Below are positions 47,701-60,084 of a DNA stretch of 64,000 nucleotides, piece after piece. Numbering within the stretch: the stretch's first letter is position 1; each line of letters begins with the position of its first letter. The stretch covers positions 2,272,392 to 2,336,391 of the forward strand of contig NW_004450303.1 of assembly GCF_000321225.1 (NCBI RefSeq), read 5' to 3'. A program made the position numbers and the translations under genes. Under the pieces are notes generated by a model that saw only the letters and a program-made list of their open reading frames with translations, made no database searches and had not been told where the DNA came from. The stretch is from Odobenus rosmarus divergens. Taxonomy: Eukaryota > Chordata > Mammalia > Carnivora > Odobenidae.

Positions 47701-48419
47701 CTTAATTTCTTTTTTTGATAGTTCATTATTAGGGTATAGAAATGCAACCGATTTTTGTATACCAATTTTGTATCCTGCAACTTTACTGGATTTACTAGTT
47801 CCAACATTTTTTTGTGTGTATGTGGTCTTTAGGGTTTTCTATATATAATATTAAGTCATCGACAAACAAGGACAGTTTTATTTCTTCCTTTCCAATTTGG
47901 ATGCTTTTTATTTCTCTTTCTTGTCCTACTGTCTACCTAGGACTTTCAATACTATGTTGAATAAAAGTGTGAGAATGGGCATCCTTGTCTTGTTTCTCAT
48001 TGGAGAGGAAAAGATTTCAGCTTTTTATCATTGAGTATGATGTTAGTCATGGGCTTGTCATATATGGGCCTTATTATGCTAAGATATGTCCCTTTTACAC
48101 TCACTTTGTTGAAATTTTTTAAGTGGATGTCAAATTTATAATGAATTTATGAATTTTACCATAAATAGATGTTGAAATTTGTCAAATGTCCTTTCCACAT
48201 CAGTCGAGATGACCATATGATTTTTACCCTTTATTTTGTTAATGTAGTGGATCACATTGATTGCTTTGCAAATGTTGAACGATCCTTGCATTCCCTGGAA
48301 TAAATTCCAGTTGATCGTGGTGTATGATCTTTCTAATGTATTGTTGAATTCAGTTTGCTAATATTATGTTGGGGATCAATGAAGGATTTAACGGAGACAC
48401 TTCTAGGCCCATTAATTTT

Positions 48420-48550
48420 TCTATTTTATTAACTACAAAAGTCATACATGATTTAAAAAAAAAAAATCAGACAATACAGAAGTAAAAAGTAATGGCTCCC
48501 CCTACATGCACCTAAGGATACTACTATTTATTTTCTTCTTTATGATTACC
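48420..48550. repeat. Old repeat fragment, family not assigned
   Basis: 'caaaagtcatacatgattta', an A-run, 'tcagacaatacagaagtaa' resembles a widespread old LINE 3' patch. It lies between the L1 segment and the hAT remnant. Boundaries are uncertain. Confidence 0.4.
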
Positions 48551-48978
48551 CTGTAGCCAATATAACACTATATTTTAGGAAGTCTGTGAGGTCAAAGCCA
48601 TTTTCACAATAGTAAGACATTATTTCCCTTTCTCATGGGGTTGATGTTTGCACTGATGGTGCAAAAACAATGGCACATAAAACTGCTCATGTCTTAGCAT
48701 GAAACAAGGCCATGGCTTCTAACTGTGCTAGGAGTCACTGTGTTCTTCAATCCCATGCACTCACAGAACAACAACAAAAAAAGGCCTCTTTTAATTATGA
48801 ATGTTCTTGATGGGTGCCTGAGGGGCTCAGTCGGTTAAGTGTCTGCCTTTGGCTCAGGTCATGATCCCAGGGTCCTGGGACCGAGCCCTGCGTCAGGCTT
48901 TCTACTCAGTGGGGAGCCTGCTTCTCTCTCTCCCTGCCCTCCCCCTGCTTGTATTCTCTCTCTCTCTCTGTCAAATAA

Positions 48979-49796
<818 letters not shown>

Positions 49797-50370
49797 AAAT
49801 AAAATCTTAAAAAAAACCTTTAAAAAAAGAATATTCTTGAAAACTCAGTAAAAATGATTACTTTGATTAAATCTCAACACTGAGTACTATGTTTTTAATA
49901 TCCTGTGAAACAAAATGGGGCACACGGATAAAACACTTCTGCTGATACTGAAGTATCAAGGTTATCTGCAGGAGAAGCACTGGTGATATAGGTGTTATGA
50001 GCTGAACTAGCCTCCCTCTTCATTAAAATGCCATTTGTACTTGAAAGAATGACTGACAGACAATGGTTATTCAGATTGAGTTTTGGCCGATATTTATTTT
50101 TAAATGAACCAGGTGAGCCAGTCACTGAAAGGAATGTTGCCAACGATAAAATTTAAGCTTTAAAGTGAAACTTGAATTTTGAAAAATTTGCATTTGCCAC
50201 TATGAGCTTGATAGCTTCTCAATACATAAAGACATTTCTGATGAGACTAGTAGTTTTATTAATAATGTTATTTTTTTAAATATAACTCAATTAACTACGA
50301 TTTTCCAAACAATCTATGCCTTATGTTATGATATCATGCCTGGGTAAGAGATCCATTCAAAGTGCAGGGT

Positions 50371-50550
50371 GGGATACCTGGGTGGCTCAGTCGGTTAAGC
50401 ATCTGCCTTCAGTTCAGGTCATGATCTCAGGGTCCTGGGATGGAGCACTGCGTCGGGCTCCCTGCTGAGCAGGGAGTCTACTTCTCCTTCTCCCTCTGCC
50501 CCTCCCCCAACTTGGGCTCTCTCTCAAATAAATAAATAATTTTTTTTTTT
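50371..50550 (+). mobile_element. CAN-SINE inserted in the hAT remnant
   Basis: 'gggatacctgggtggctcag', 'tcggttaagcatctgccttc', a CT-rich end and an 'aaataaataaataattttt' tail whose terminal run is T rather than A. The TSD aagtgcagggt is perfect at 50360-50370 and 50551-50561 and is itself hAT sequence. Confidence 0.96.
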
Positions 50551-51069
50551 AAGTGCAGGGTAGACCGATGGATTTTAATGAAACAGAAACACATATCATT
50601 GATATGGTTTCAGATATCACATTGTAAATAACCTTTAAGAAATTACCACTTGTCCGGTTGTGGTGTAGTGTCAAGGAACAGCTACAGTTATCTGAAAAGG
50701 CTATTTAAATACTCCTCCCTTTTCCAACTACATATCTGTTTGAAGATGGATTTCTTCATACATTTCAAGCAAAATAACATATAATGGATTGATTGCAGAA
50801 GAAGATATGAGAATCTAGCTGTCTTCTATTAAATCAGACATTAAGGAAATTTGTAAAAGTGTTAACACTTCTCTAATTTTTTTGGAAAATATAGTTATTT
50901 TTCATAAAGAATATTGTTAGCATGAAGTAAATAATATATTTTTAATTGCTCCATTTTAATTCCTAATATTGTTAATATCAATAGATACAGCTAACATGAA
51001 CAAAACCTCTTTGGGGAACTCAATAATTTTTAAGACTGTAAAGGGGTCCAGAACCAAACACTGATTTAG

Positions 51070-51425
51070 AAGAATACTTAATGAAACATGAAAATAGTGG
51101 AAATTCAATATCAAGGAGTAAAAAACAGAATATAGAAATGTCACCTAGTAGGGTGACAGCTAAATAAAAAAAATACATGTATACAGAAAGGGAAGGGGGT
51201 GACACAGAACAAAAAGAATAATAATTTAGGTAATTCAAGTTTTCTTTTATTTTCATGAACTGTCCAAGTTTTCCACAACAACAAAATTTTGGCTTTATAA
51301 TCAGGAAGAATAAAATTTCAATTCCAACCACAGATCATACATTTGCATTATAATAGTGACAGCCACCAAAAGAACATTATGTTTTCCTTTTATTAGTTAT
51401 GTATAAGGATTTAATATGTCTGGCT
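51070..51425. other. Unassigned, no gene seen
   Basis: AT-rich. A minus-strand frame at 51020-51331 overlaps the hAT end and has no recognised domain. Confidence 0.4.
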
Positions 51426-51444
51426 ATAAGACAATGAGGTTTTT

Positions 51445-51639
51445 TTTTAAGATTTTATTTATTTATATGACAGAGAGAGACACAGTGAGAGAGGGAACAC
51501 AAGCAGGGGGAGTGGGAGAGGGAGAAGCAGGCTTCCCGCGGAGAAGGGAGCCTGATGCAGGGCTCGATCCCAGGACCCTGGGATCATGACCTGAGCCGAA
51601 GGCAGACGCCCAACGACTGAGCCACCCAGGTGCCCCAAA
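51445..51639 (-). mobile_element. CAN-SINE, antisense, young type
   Basis: Contains 'gacacagtgagagagggaac', 'aagcaggcttcccgcggag' and the end 'gagccacccaggtgcccc'. It shares these features almost base for base with 55249-55436. The TSD acaatgaggttttt is perfect at 51431-51444 and 51640-51653. Confidence 0.97.
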
Positions 51640-51654
51640 ACAATGAGGTTTTTA

Positions 51655-52310
51655 AATAAAGAAACTTCACAAAATCAAATGAGTGTATTTCTTCCTTGTA
51701 GTTCCCCTAGAAGGCTATATGCTTATTCAAATGATGTTTTTCGGGAGGCCTATTGAAGAAGAATTATCTGTAGAGTCCTCCACAGAAGAAATTAATCTTA
51801 TGTCTTCATAAAGATATGGCATTCTCTCTACCTCCCTCCTCTGCCAACTTCAGCTAACAGTGTGCGTGGTGGTTGATGTTGACCTGGAGAGGTGTTGAGA
51901 GCAATGAGGCAGGGCTGCAAGGCCACATGCAGAGAAGTAGCGCAGGAAAGCCCCTCAGTCTCCAAATAAAAGCAAGTCTATCTGTGTAATGCGAGATCCT
52001 GTAGTGGCTAGCATAGGTTTACTTGGCTGTACTCTATAAAGGTGAATTAAAAGAAAATGAGGAATTAATGGCATTTTTTCCTTTTTTATCCCTACACTGT
52101 ACACAGTACAATATTAAGCACAAAACAAAGGCTCAACTAAAGGATATTAATTGGAGCATCTGTGACATTCTGCAGAGTTCTGGCTGGAGTCTGGGTTGTT
52201 AATATCAACTTGGTATTGAGCTTATTTAGACTAATGGGTAATTGAGGTGTTCTAAGGAGCCTCCAACTTGCTCTCCTACCAGGGTGACTAGTAGGTTGAC
52301 AGCTACTACA
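51655..52310. other. Unassigned, no gene seen
   Basis: No recognised gene or repeat. Confidence 0.4.
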
Positions 52311-52328
52311 TTTGCCTAGGATTTTTCT

Positions 52329-52509
52329 TTTTTCTTTTTTTTTTTTAATTTTATTTGTTTATTTTTAAGAGAGAGAGAACAAGCCCAAGTGTAAGTACAA
52401 GCAGGGGGAGTAATAGAGGGAGCCTGATGCGGGACTCGATCCGAGGACCCTGAGATCATGTCCTGAGCCAAAGGCAGATGCTTAACTGACTGAGCCACCC
52501 AGGTGTCCA
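52329..52509 (-). mobile_element. CAN-SINE, antisense
   Basis: A T-rich start, 'aattttatttgtttattttt', a shortened body with 'gtaagtacaagcagggggag', and the end 'gagccacccaggtgtcca'. The TSD gcctaggatttttct is perfect at 52314-52328 and 52510-52524. Confidence 0.96.
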
Positions 52510-52529
52510 GCCTAGGATTTTTCTAGTTT

Positions 52530-55225
52530 TAGCACGAAGACCCATACATCCCAGGAACCCCCTCAGACCCAGGCAATACAGGACGGTTGGTTAGTTTATT
52601 CTCCAGTGACCCAACTTTATAGTTATGCAACTTCTTGTCATTTTAATTTGACCTGGCTTCTCCAGCCAACTGTATACACCCAAGGCCAACCAAAGCTGGA
52701 TGGAGGCATCTATAGGCCCAGCCTTCTGACCTGCTGCTGTATGGCTTTGTCCGGCAGATGAACATGCCAGAACAAAGGGGCTAACTGCCCAGAGACGGGG
52801 CACCCAACTTATAACATGGTTATAGTTTTCCCGGGGAAGCCTTGGGTCCCGGCTTACCCATCCATTCCTTTGAAGGAATGACTGATTTTCAGGTTGACTT
52901 ATCACTTCTATTTTGCCCTACCACTTACAGAAAGACAAACTAAAGAGGCTGAAATGAACCTCCTAAGAAGAAGGTTTTAATGCCAGGATTTGACATGCCA
53001 GAAAACTTGCATCTCTGAAAAAGGAACCCTAGGCTTAACGCAGCAGAAATGAAGACTTATTTTTATTTTTATTTATTTTTGCGTACAGAGAGGAATGGCG
53101 ATGTCATCCACGTGCGAGACACATCTTAATTTGTGGATTTTTTCTTACTTAACTCTCTTAATTGGAGGAAAGCATGCTGCTGCTGATTTATGGATCGCCA
53201 GTTGTGCCAGGCATCATTTTAAATGTGCACAGCTGCTTTGCAATAGTTTAACTTGGCAGATAGTATTAAACCATTGAATTGTGTCATTTATTTGTATATG
53301 CATACAATAGCCTCCTTGTGCAGGTTCTTCAAAAATCCTTGCAGGCATGGTTGGGACTGGGCATTTAAGGAGTCTTACGGAGTGATTTATTCCCTTGGAA
53401 GGTTTTCAAAGTTCCCAGAATGAAGCATGAGATACCGTTTTATGCCATTGATAAGTTCCCCGAGGGAATCACAGAGACTGCCTAAAGCGGAGAGGTGGCC
53501 GAGTGGGAGACCTCAAGCTTACATTTGGGAACTCCAATTTCAGTGTCATGCAGGCAATGTAGGACATGTTACTGCTGACAACAGACTAGCTTTCATTAGG
53601 ACATGTCACAGGGAAGCAGCTAAAAGAGGGGGCTGATCTAATACAAGGCATCACAGCATAAATAACTTGGAAAGCTCTGTTGACAATAGAAAATCTGGCG
53701 TTCCTAGTAGTTACCAATGCTATCTTCAAATTCAAAGGGCCCTGAGATTTGTCACTGTTGTCCTTTGTAGTCAAGGATGACACTTTTGACACTGTGGTTA
53801 TCCATGGATGCAAGTGTGGCTGAAAATACCCGAGTGTGACAGATGATAAGGCCTTTCTGCAGAGTGTATATGGAGAACCTTCCTTTGTGGTTTGTGTCTG
53901 TTGGCCTCCCAAGCACATAGCTTGCCTCGTCATAGAGTCGTTGTGTCTCTGTCTGCAGCAGACAGGGCTGCTCTTGGTATAGCCTCTTGGCTCCGGCCTT
54001 CCGCAAATGTCTCCTTTGCTTGAACATCTTTCCCCTGGGGGCTTGTGGTGATTATACCTCCTGCCTGAGCTGCTTACCATCTCCCATGCCAAAGCTAGCC
54101 AGGCGGGTTAGTGCCAGGCCTCCTTCCTAGACTGCGGCTTGTGAGAAAATCACTTTGAGGTGGGCTGTGTTCCTCATTAGCTTTTATTGGTGATTTTATT
54201 TTGCCACTTGAAAATTGAATGTGTTCAACTGGAAAGATCACAGAGGCTGAAATAACTTGTTTCCCCTTTCTCGGTGTTGCCTTAGACCGGAAAAAGCAGA
54301 GGAGATGCTTTCGGCTAAGATATGCCTCTCCCATAGGTAGACTAAGTGAACACATACGCAGTTTGTGGCCTTAAAAAATGGTTCCACACCAGCCTATGCT
54401 CAAAATCACTTTTTTTAAGGTTACAAATTCCCAAAAGGTGATCCCAGAAGCCTAATGACAGGTGTCCACAAGCCACTGGAAATATCTCAAAAAACCCCCC
54501 TTGCTGACTGCTCAGGCGACTCGGCTTTGGGCAGCGGTGGTAATTAGATCGGGTCAGGGTACAGCGTTGGTGATCTCACGCTGATAGCAAGCAAGGTGGC
54601 TGCTCATTACTTTACCTCGTTGGCAAATAAAAATCTTCTTACAGGTAGGTTCAGGATGGGGGTTAGAAAGGATAGTGAAAGGTTTTCTTTATGGTGTTTG
54701 AGCCTTAAAATCTCCCACAAGAGGAACTGCAAATTGTCTTGGATAGGGAAACCAAAAAAATCTTAGTTATTTAACCACAGAGTGAACTGCCTTATCAGAT
54801 CTTCTTTGAGAAGAGTCTTAATTGTGAGTAGCTTTGTGCATAAGAAAATTGTCATGAGGATGGTTGGTAAGAGGGATGAAAGCTGAAACCCAGCCAGGGT
54901 CATTGGGCTTCCCCAGAAGGGAACGACTTGACCCAGAGCACCCATGAGCAGCAAAGGGATACTGGGTGTCCAAGAAAAAACATCTCATCAGGAGAGTGAA
55001 AGGGCCTGAAATTAGGAGTAAGGGAGGAACCGAAAACATACTTTGCCTACTTCACAATTTGACCTCTCTTTGGTTTGATGTCATCCAATATAGTGCCATC
55101 TTTTTTTTGAAGTCGTTTCTCCAAGAAATGTCTCTGACAGCTTTAATCTCTTCCTAGTCTTTTATGGACACTAGAAGTGAGGCACAGATTCCCCCAAGAC
55201 TCCAGTGCATGTAGCCACAGTCTCT
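52530..55225. other. 2.7 kb unassigned block, longest repeat-free frame
   Basis: No transposon family is recognised here. A minus-strand frame of 168 codons occupies 53586-54092. A second minus-strand frame (53752-54027) overlaps it in a different register, and a third (54095-54355) abuts it. The translations are rich in Ser, Thr, Arg and Gly with no domain, signal peptide or conserved motif that I can name. There is no polyA tail or TSD to suggest a retrocopy. It may be unique non-coding sequence or a very old element. Confidence 0.35.
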
Positions 55226-55248
55226 GATCTTCCAGTTATCCTATTTTT

Positions 55249-55436
55249 TAAAAAGGTTTTAACCATTTATTTGACAGAGACACAGTGAGAGAGGGAACAC
55301 AAACAGAGGGAGTGGGAGAGGGAAAAGCAGGCTTCCCGCGGAGCAGGGAGCCTGATGCGGGGCTCGATCCCAGGACCCTGGGATCATGACCTGAGCCGAA
55401 GGCAGACGCTTAACGACTGAGCCACCCAGGTGCCCC
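55249..55436 (-). mobile_element. CAN-SINE, antisense, young type
   Basis: 'aaaaaggttttaaccattta', 'gacacagtgagagagggaac', 'ggcttcccgcggagcaggga' and the end 'gagccacccaggtgcccc'. TSDs ccagttatcctattttt (55232-55248) and ccaggtatcctattttt (55437-55453) differ at one base. Confidence 0.96.
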
Positions 55437-55514
55437 CCAGGTATCCTATTTTTTTTTAAGAGTAACTAAGAAGAATGGGATTGAGAATAAGCAAGTATCT
55501 AGTATAAAGTTTTG

Positions 55515-55620
55515 TTATTGCCATTTTATAGATGAAGAAACTGAAGTTCAGTCATTGGACCAGGATCATATCAGAGCTCAGTAGCAAAGCTGGAATCTAA
55601 ACTGAGACCTATTTACCAGA
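55515..55620 (-). repeat. MIR remnant, antisense
   Basis: 'ttgccattttatagatgaag', 'aaactgaagttcagtcattg' and 'tagcaaagctggaatctaaa' match the reverse complement of the MIR 3' part. Confidence 0.7.
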
Positions 55621-55750
55621 GGTGAGCAGGTCCAGAAGTGAGCTCAATTCACAGAGATCCCCAAATTTTACTTCTCCAATTCTGTCTCATAACTGTAGGG
55701 TTCTTCACTAAAGTTCTGACCAAGAACTTCATTAAGAAGACAGCAAGTTT

Positions 55751-55955
55751 GGGGCGCCTGGGTGGCTCAGTCTGTTAAGCTTCTGCTTTCGGCTCAGGTC
55801 ATGATCTCCGGGTCCTGGGATGAAGCCCCGCATCGGGCTCCCTGCTCAGTGGGGAGCCTGCTTCTCTCTTTCTCTCTGCCCTTCCCCACTGCTTGTGCTC
55901 TCTCTCTCGCTCTGCTCTCTCTTTCTGTCTCAAATAAATAAAATCTTAAAAAAAA
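55751..55955 (+). mobile_element. CAN-SINE, sense
   Basis: 'ggggcgcctgggtggctcag', 'ggctcaggtcatgatctccg', an extended CT-rich stretch with 'ctctctctcgctctgctctc', and a 'caaataaataaaatcttaaa' tail. The TSD is a short agcaagtt (55742-55749 region and 55956-55963). Confidence 0.95.
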
Positions 55956-55964
55956 AGCAAGTTC

Positions 55965-56235
55965 TCAGGATATTTGAGAAACTGCTAATTGAAGAATGCA
56001 CCTCAACTGTATCCCTGATGGTCTATTAAAATAATAAATAAACAGTAGCTTTGCTACAATGGTGAACATTTAAAATGCCACCATCTGTCCCTTGGTCATT
56101 TTGAAGGTACCATGCAAAATCTGATGTTTTAAGACCAATATCTAAGTTATTTTTTAACAAATCTTATTTGGTTTGGTGAGTTTAAAAGTAATGTCCTTCA
56201 CCTCCACTATGCATTTTGGACAAGAGGTCAGAAGG
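55965..56235. other. Unassigned spacer
   Basis: No feature recognised. Confidence 0.4.
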
Positions 56236-57965
56236 AAATATAATTTGACCCTTGAACAACACAGGTTTGAATTGTGCAGGTCTGCTAACAAGTGAATTTT
56301 TTTTCCAGTAAATATATTGGAAAAATTTTGGACATCTGTGACAATTTGGAAAAACAGACAAATTACATAGCCTAGAAATACCAAAATAATTAAGAAAAAA
56401 GTGAGATATGAATGAATAAAATATATGTAGATGCTAGTTTATTTTATCATTTACTACCATAAAATATATACAAATCGATTACGAAAAGTTAAAATGTATC
56501 AAAACGTATGCCCACATAGACCTTACATGGTGCCGTTTGCAGTCTAGAGAAATGTAAACAAACATAAAGATGCGGTATCAAATCATTACCGCATAAAATT
56601 AACTACAGTACATATTGTATGTACTATTGTAATAATTTTGTAGTCACCTGCTATTGCCATCGTGGTGAGCTCAAGTGTTGCAAGTATCCACTTAAAACAC
56701 TGGGAGAGGCTAATCATCTTCATGTGAGCGGCGTGTTTCTCCAGTAAATTGTGTACTGCAGTAAAAAGTGACCCCGTGATATTCTTGAGTGTTTTTCATC
56801 GTGTTTATTGCAATACTGTAAACCGTGAATAACACCAGGACACTCATACAAAGTGCCACTAGTGATGCTGGTCGTGCTCCCAAGAAGCAGAGAAAAGTCA
56901 TGACATCACAAGGAAAAGCTGAATTGCTTGCTATGTACCGTAGACTGAGGTCTGCAGCTGTGGGCGCCTGCCATTTCAAGATAAATGAATCTAGCGTTAA
57001 GGACCATTGTAAAAAAAGAAAAGGAAATCCATGAAGCCCTCACTGCAGCTATGCCAGCAGGTGCGGAAACCCTTGCACTTTTTGCAAAGTACCTTTTAAT
57101 CTCCTATAGAAAATGTGGCTTTTATGTGGGTACAAGATTGTGATAAATATAGCGTACTGCTAGACTGGAATAGGACTTAAGAAAAGTCAAGTCATTATAT
57201 GGCAACTTAAAGCAAAAGGAAGGTGAAGGATCTAAACCTGAAGAATTTAATGCCAGCAAAGGATGATTTGATAATTTCAGAAAGTTGTTTGGCTTAAAAA
57301 TTGTCAAGATAACAGGAGAAGCAGCTTCTGCTGACCAAGAGGCCACAGACACTCCCAGACGCCATTAAGAAAATCACTGAGGAGAAAGGATGTCTGTTGG
57401 AACAGGTTTTTAACACAGACAAAGTGCCCTGTTCTGGAAAAAAAAAAAAATGCCTCTAAGAACATTTATTAGTAAGGAAGAGAAGCGAGTACCAGGATTT
57501 AAGGCAGGAAGAGATAGGCTAATTCTGTTTATGCCATGTTGGGTTTATAATGAGGACTGCACTTGTCTATAAAGTGGTTAACCCCTGAGTCTTGGAGAGA
57601 AAGTCTTGTGGTTGGACAATAAGAAAGGCCTGGACAACAAGAACGTTCTTTCTGGATTTGTTCCATCAATACTTTGTCACTGAAGTCAGGAAGTACCTCA
57701 CCAGTAAGGCACTGCCTTTTAAAGCTCTTTTGATACTGGAAATGTTCCTGGCTTCAGTTCAACACCAAAGGTATTGCAGTGGTCTACTTGCCCCCAAACA
57801 CAGTGTCTCTAATCCAGCTTCTAGAGCAGGGAATTATAAGGACCTTTAAGATCCATTATGCATGACATTCTGTGTAAAGGATTGCCAATACAATGGAAGA
57901 GAGCCCTGATAGAGAGAACATCATCAAAGTCTGGGAGCACTACGCCATTGAACATGCCATCGTTG

Positions 57966-58369
57966 GTTTTTTGGTTTTTTTTATTAACATATAATGTGTT
58001 ATTTGTTTCAAGGGTACAGGTCTGTGATTCATCAATCTAACACAATTCACAGAGCTCACCATAGTACATACCCTCCCCAGTGTCCATCACCCAGCCACCC
58101 CATCCCTCCCACCCCCCTCCACTCCAGCAACCCTCAGTTTGTTTCCTGAGGTTAAGAGTCTCTTATGGTTTGTCTCCCTCTCTGGTTTCATCTTGTTTCA
58201 TTTTTCCTTCCCTTCCCCTATGATCCTCTGTCTTGTTTCTCAAATTCCTCATGTCAGTGAGATCATATGATAATTGTCTTTCTCTGACTGACTTATTTTG
58301 CTTAGCATAATACCCTCTAGTTCCATCCATGTCGTTGCAAACGGCAAGATTTCATTTTTTTTTTGATGG
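57966..58369 (-). mobile_element. Carnivore L1 3' end inserted in Tigger, antisense
   Basis: 'ttattaacatataatgtgtt', 'caagggtacaggtctgtgat', 'cccaccccccTccactccag' region and 'agttccatccatgtcgttgc' are the antisense L1 3' end. The perfect 12-bp TSD atgccatcgttg lies at 57954-57965 and 58370-58381 and duplicates Tigger transposase coding sequence. Confidence 0.95.
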
Positions 58370-58965
58370 ATGCCATCGTTGTTATAGGTCACAAAAGCCA
58401 TCAAGCCCAAAACAATAAATTCCTGCTGAAGGAAATTGTGTCTACATGCTGTGCATGATTTCACCACATTTATGACAGTCAATCAGAGAAATCATGAAAA
58501 AGATTGTGGATATGTCAGAAAAGGTGTGAAAGAATTCAAGATATGGGTCCTGGAGAAATTCAAGAGCTAATAGGCACCACACTGGAGGAACGAACAGAGG
58601 ATGACCTGATGGAAATGAGTGCTTCTGAACCAATGCTGGACGATGAGGAAGAAAATGGAGAAGAGTAGAACCAGAAAACAAAGTGGCATTAGACAATCTG
58701 TCAGAGGGTTCTGATTATTCAGGACTGTTGTTGACTTCTTTTATAGTATGGATCTTTCTATGACATGGGCACTGAAACTAAAGCAAAGGGTGGAGGAAGG
58801 ATGCGTACCATGTACAAATAATTTTAGAGGAATGAAAAAGCATAAAAGTCAAACAGAAATTATGATGTATTTGGGCAAAGTTATGCTGAGTGTGCCTGCC
58901 TTTCCTACCTCCCCTTGCACCTCCTCCATCTCTTCTGCCTCTGCTGTCCCTAGGCCAGCAAGACC

Positions 58966-59033
58966 AACCCCTCCCCCCCCTCCCATCCCCCTCCTCCCCC
59001 TCCCCCCCCCCTCTTCCCCCTCCTCCTCAGCCT
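58966..59033. repeat. C-rich (CCTCCCC)n low-complexity tract
   Basis: About 68 bp of C/T, mostly C, lies at the place where Tigger proteins have a proline-rich C-terminal stretch. The tract has expanded from that coding sequence. Confidence 0.9.
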
Positions 59034-60084
59034 ACTCAGTGTGAAGACAATGAGGATGAAGACCTTTATGATCATCCCCTCCCACTTAATGACTAGTAAA
59101 TAATCATCATGCTGTACAGTTAATAAACTCATCTGTGGTGCAGGTGGATGAAGGAATTTCTCTGGCAATCTAGTAACTGTTCAGCAAGAACTGCATGAGA
59201 CATTTTTCCTCACCAACATCACCTAAGTTTTCAACATGTCCAACATTGTGTGCAAGACTTGTACGGAAGGGGAGAGCCTCTCCTTTCATAGGCACAAGGT
59301 GAGTGATATTAGTATAAAATTAATAATGTGTTAATTTTCTTAGTTTTATACTGTGCTTTCAAAGAATTACATGACTGTCCAGTACACTCCTCTCTCTCAT
59401 AAGTAGAGAAACTGCTTATCAGCCTATCATCACAGGTAAGTGGTTTTTAAAAAAAATGTAACAAAGTTTCCCAAACCATATTATGACTATGACTACAACG
59501 CTGTATGCCGTAAAAAAATGCTATAATGATTCATTCACTAGCATATAAGTGAGGCTACAGAGAAGTAATCATATCAATTACACTAGGCCGCCATAAAGCA
59601 ATTATACTGCTGCTTCTTGTTGAATTGTTATACCTGTAAATGAACATGCATTTCTTTTTCATGTTTTCTTTTCATTTTTGGTGTCTAGTGTTAATAATAT
59701 GTATAATATCTACAGTGTTTTGTGTCATGTAGATAATTTTCATGGAGGTCCTGATAGATGATTGTAAACAAATCTTGTAAACAAATAATGGAAAACTAAA
59801 GGATCAATAAACACAGTACGGTACTGTAAATGTATTTCCTCTTCATGATTTTCCCAATATTTTCCTTTTTCTAGCTTACTTTATTGTAAGAATACAATAC
59901 ATAAATGTAACATACAAAATATGTGTTATCCATCTGTTTATGTTATTGGTAAGGCTTCTGGTCAACAATAAACTCTAGCATAGTTAAGTTTTTGAGGAGT
60001 CAAAAGTTATATGTGGATTTTTGACTGTGCATGGATGGGGTCAGTGCCCCCTAACCCCCACTTTGTTCAAAGGGCAACTGTTGT

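Larger units (their letters stand above)
46020..48400 (-). mobile_element. Ancient L1 ORF2 segment, antisense, with two SINEs
   Basis: The antisense L1 ORF2 C-terminus starts near 46.02 kb (minus frame 45945-46130: '[20 protein letters not shown]'). At 46480-46701 the frame has '[20 protein letters not shown]' and '[15 protein letters not shown]'. Reverse transcriptase-region sequence continues to about 48.4 kb ('gtctcgatcattc…'-type decay; 'gaataaattccagttgatcg'). SINEs at 47235-47439 and 47513-47700 interrupt it. Both L1 ends are missing. Confidence 0.85.
56825..59096 (+). pseudogene. Tigger transposase pseudogene
   Basis: The first frame (56825-57034) gives 'SDAGRAPKKQRKVMTSQGKA', 'ELLAMYRRLRSAAVGACHFK' and 'INESSVKDHCKKRKG', the N-terminal helix-turn-helix of Tigger proteins. 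Later blocks include 'GWFDNF'-like and 'KITGEAASADQEA' at 57270-57350, a DDE region decayed at about 57400-57850 ('KAWTTRTFFLDLFHQYFVTE', 'VRKYLTSKALPFKALLILE'), and, after an L1 insertion, an acidic stretch 'DLMEMSASEPMLDDEEEN'. The C-terminal frame (58748-59044 and its neighbour) has a proline-rich tract and ends 'EDEDLYDHPLPLND'. Many stops and shifts show it is inactive. Confidence 0.88.
56242..60080 (+). mobile_element. Tigger2-like (pogo/TcMar) DNA transposon
   Basis: The left end 'atttgacccttgaacaacac' and right end 'ctttgttcaaagggcaactg' are inverted relatives of each other and match the Tigger2/MER8 terminal repeat. The internal sequence carries a decayed transposase (56825-59096) and long AT-rich non-coding flanks. 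Its 3' part, 'tatgttattggtaaggcttc' and 'tggtcaacaataaactctag', is typical Tigger2. The span is 3.84 kb, or about 3.4 kb without the L1 insertion at 57966-58369, longer than I recall for the Tigger2 consensus. Target-site TA dinucleotides cannot be placed unambiguously. Confidence 0.87.

Noticed and set aside
53480..53520. tRNA-Ser-like string 'aggtggccgagtgggagac'
   Set aside because: Only the D-arm-like stretch resembles a tRNA. No cloverleaf, anticodon arm or T-arm follows.
58748..59044. Proline-rich protein candidate
   Set aside because: It is the C-terminal part of the decayed Tigger transposase with an expanded low-complexity tract.
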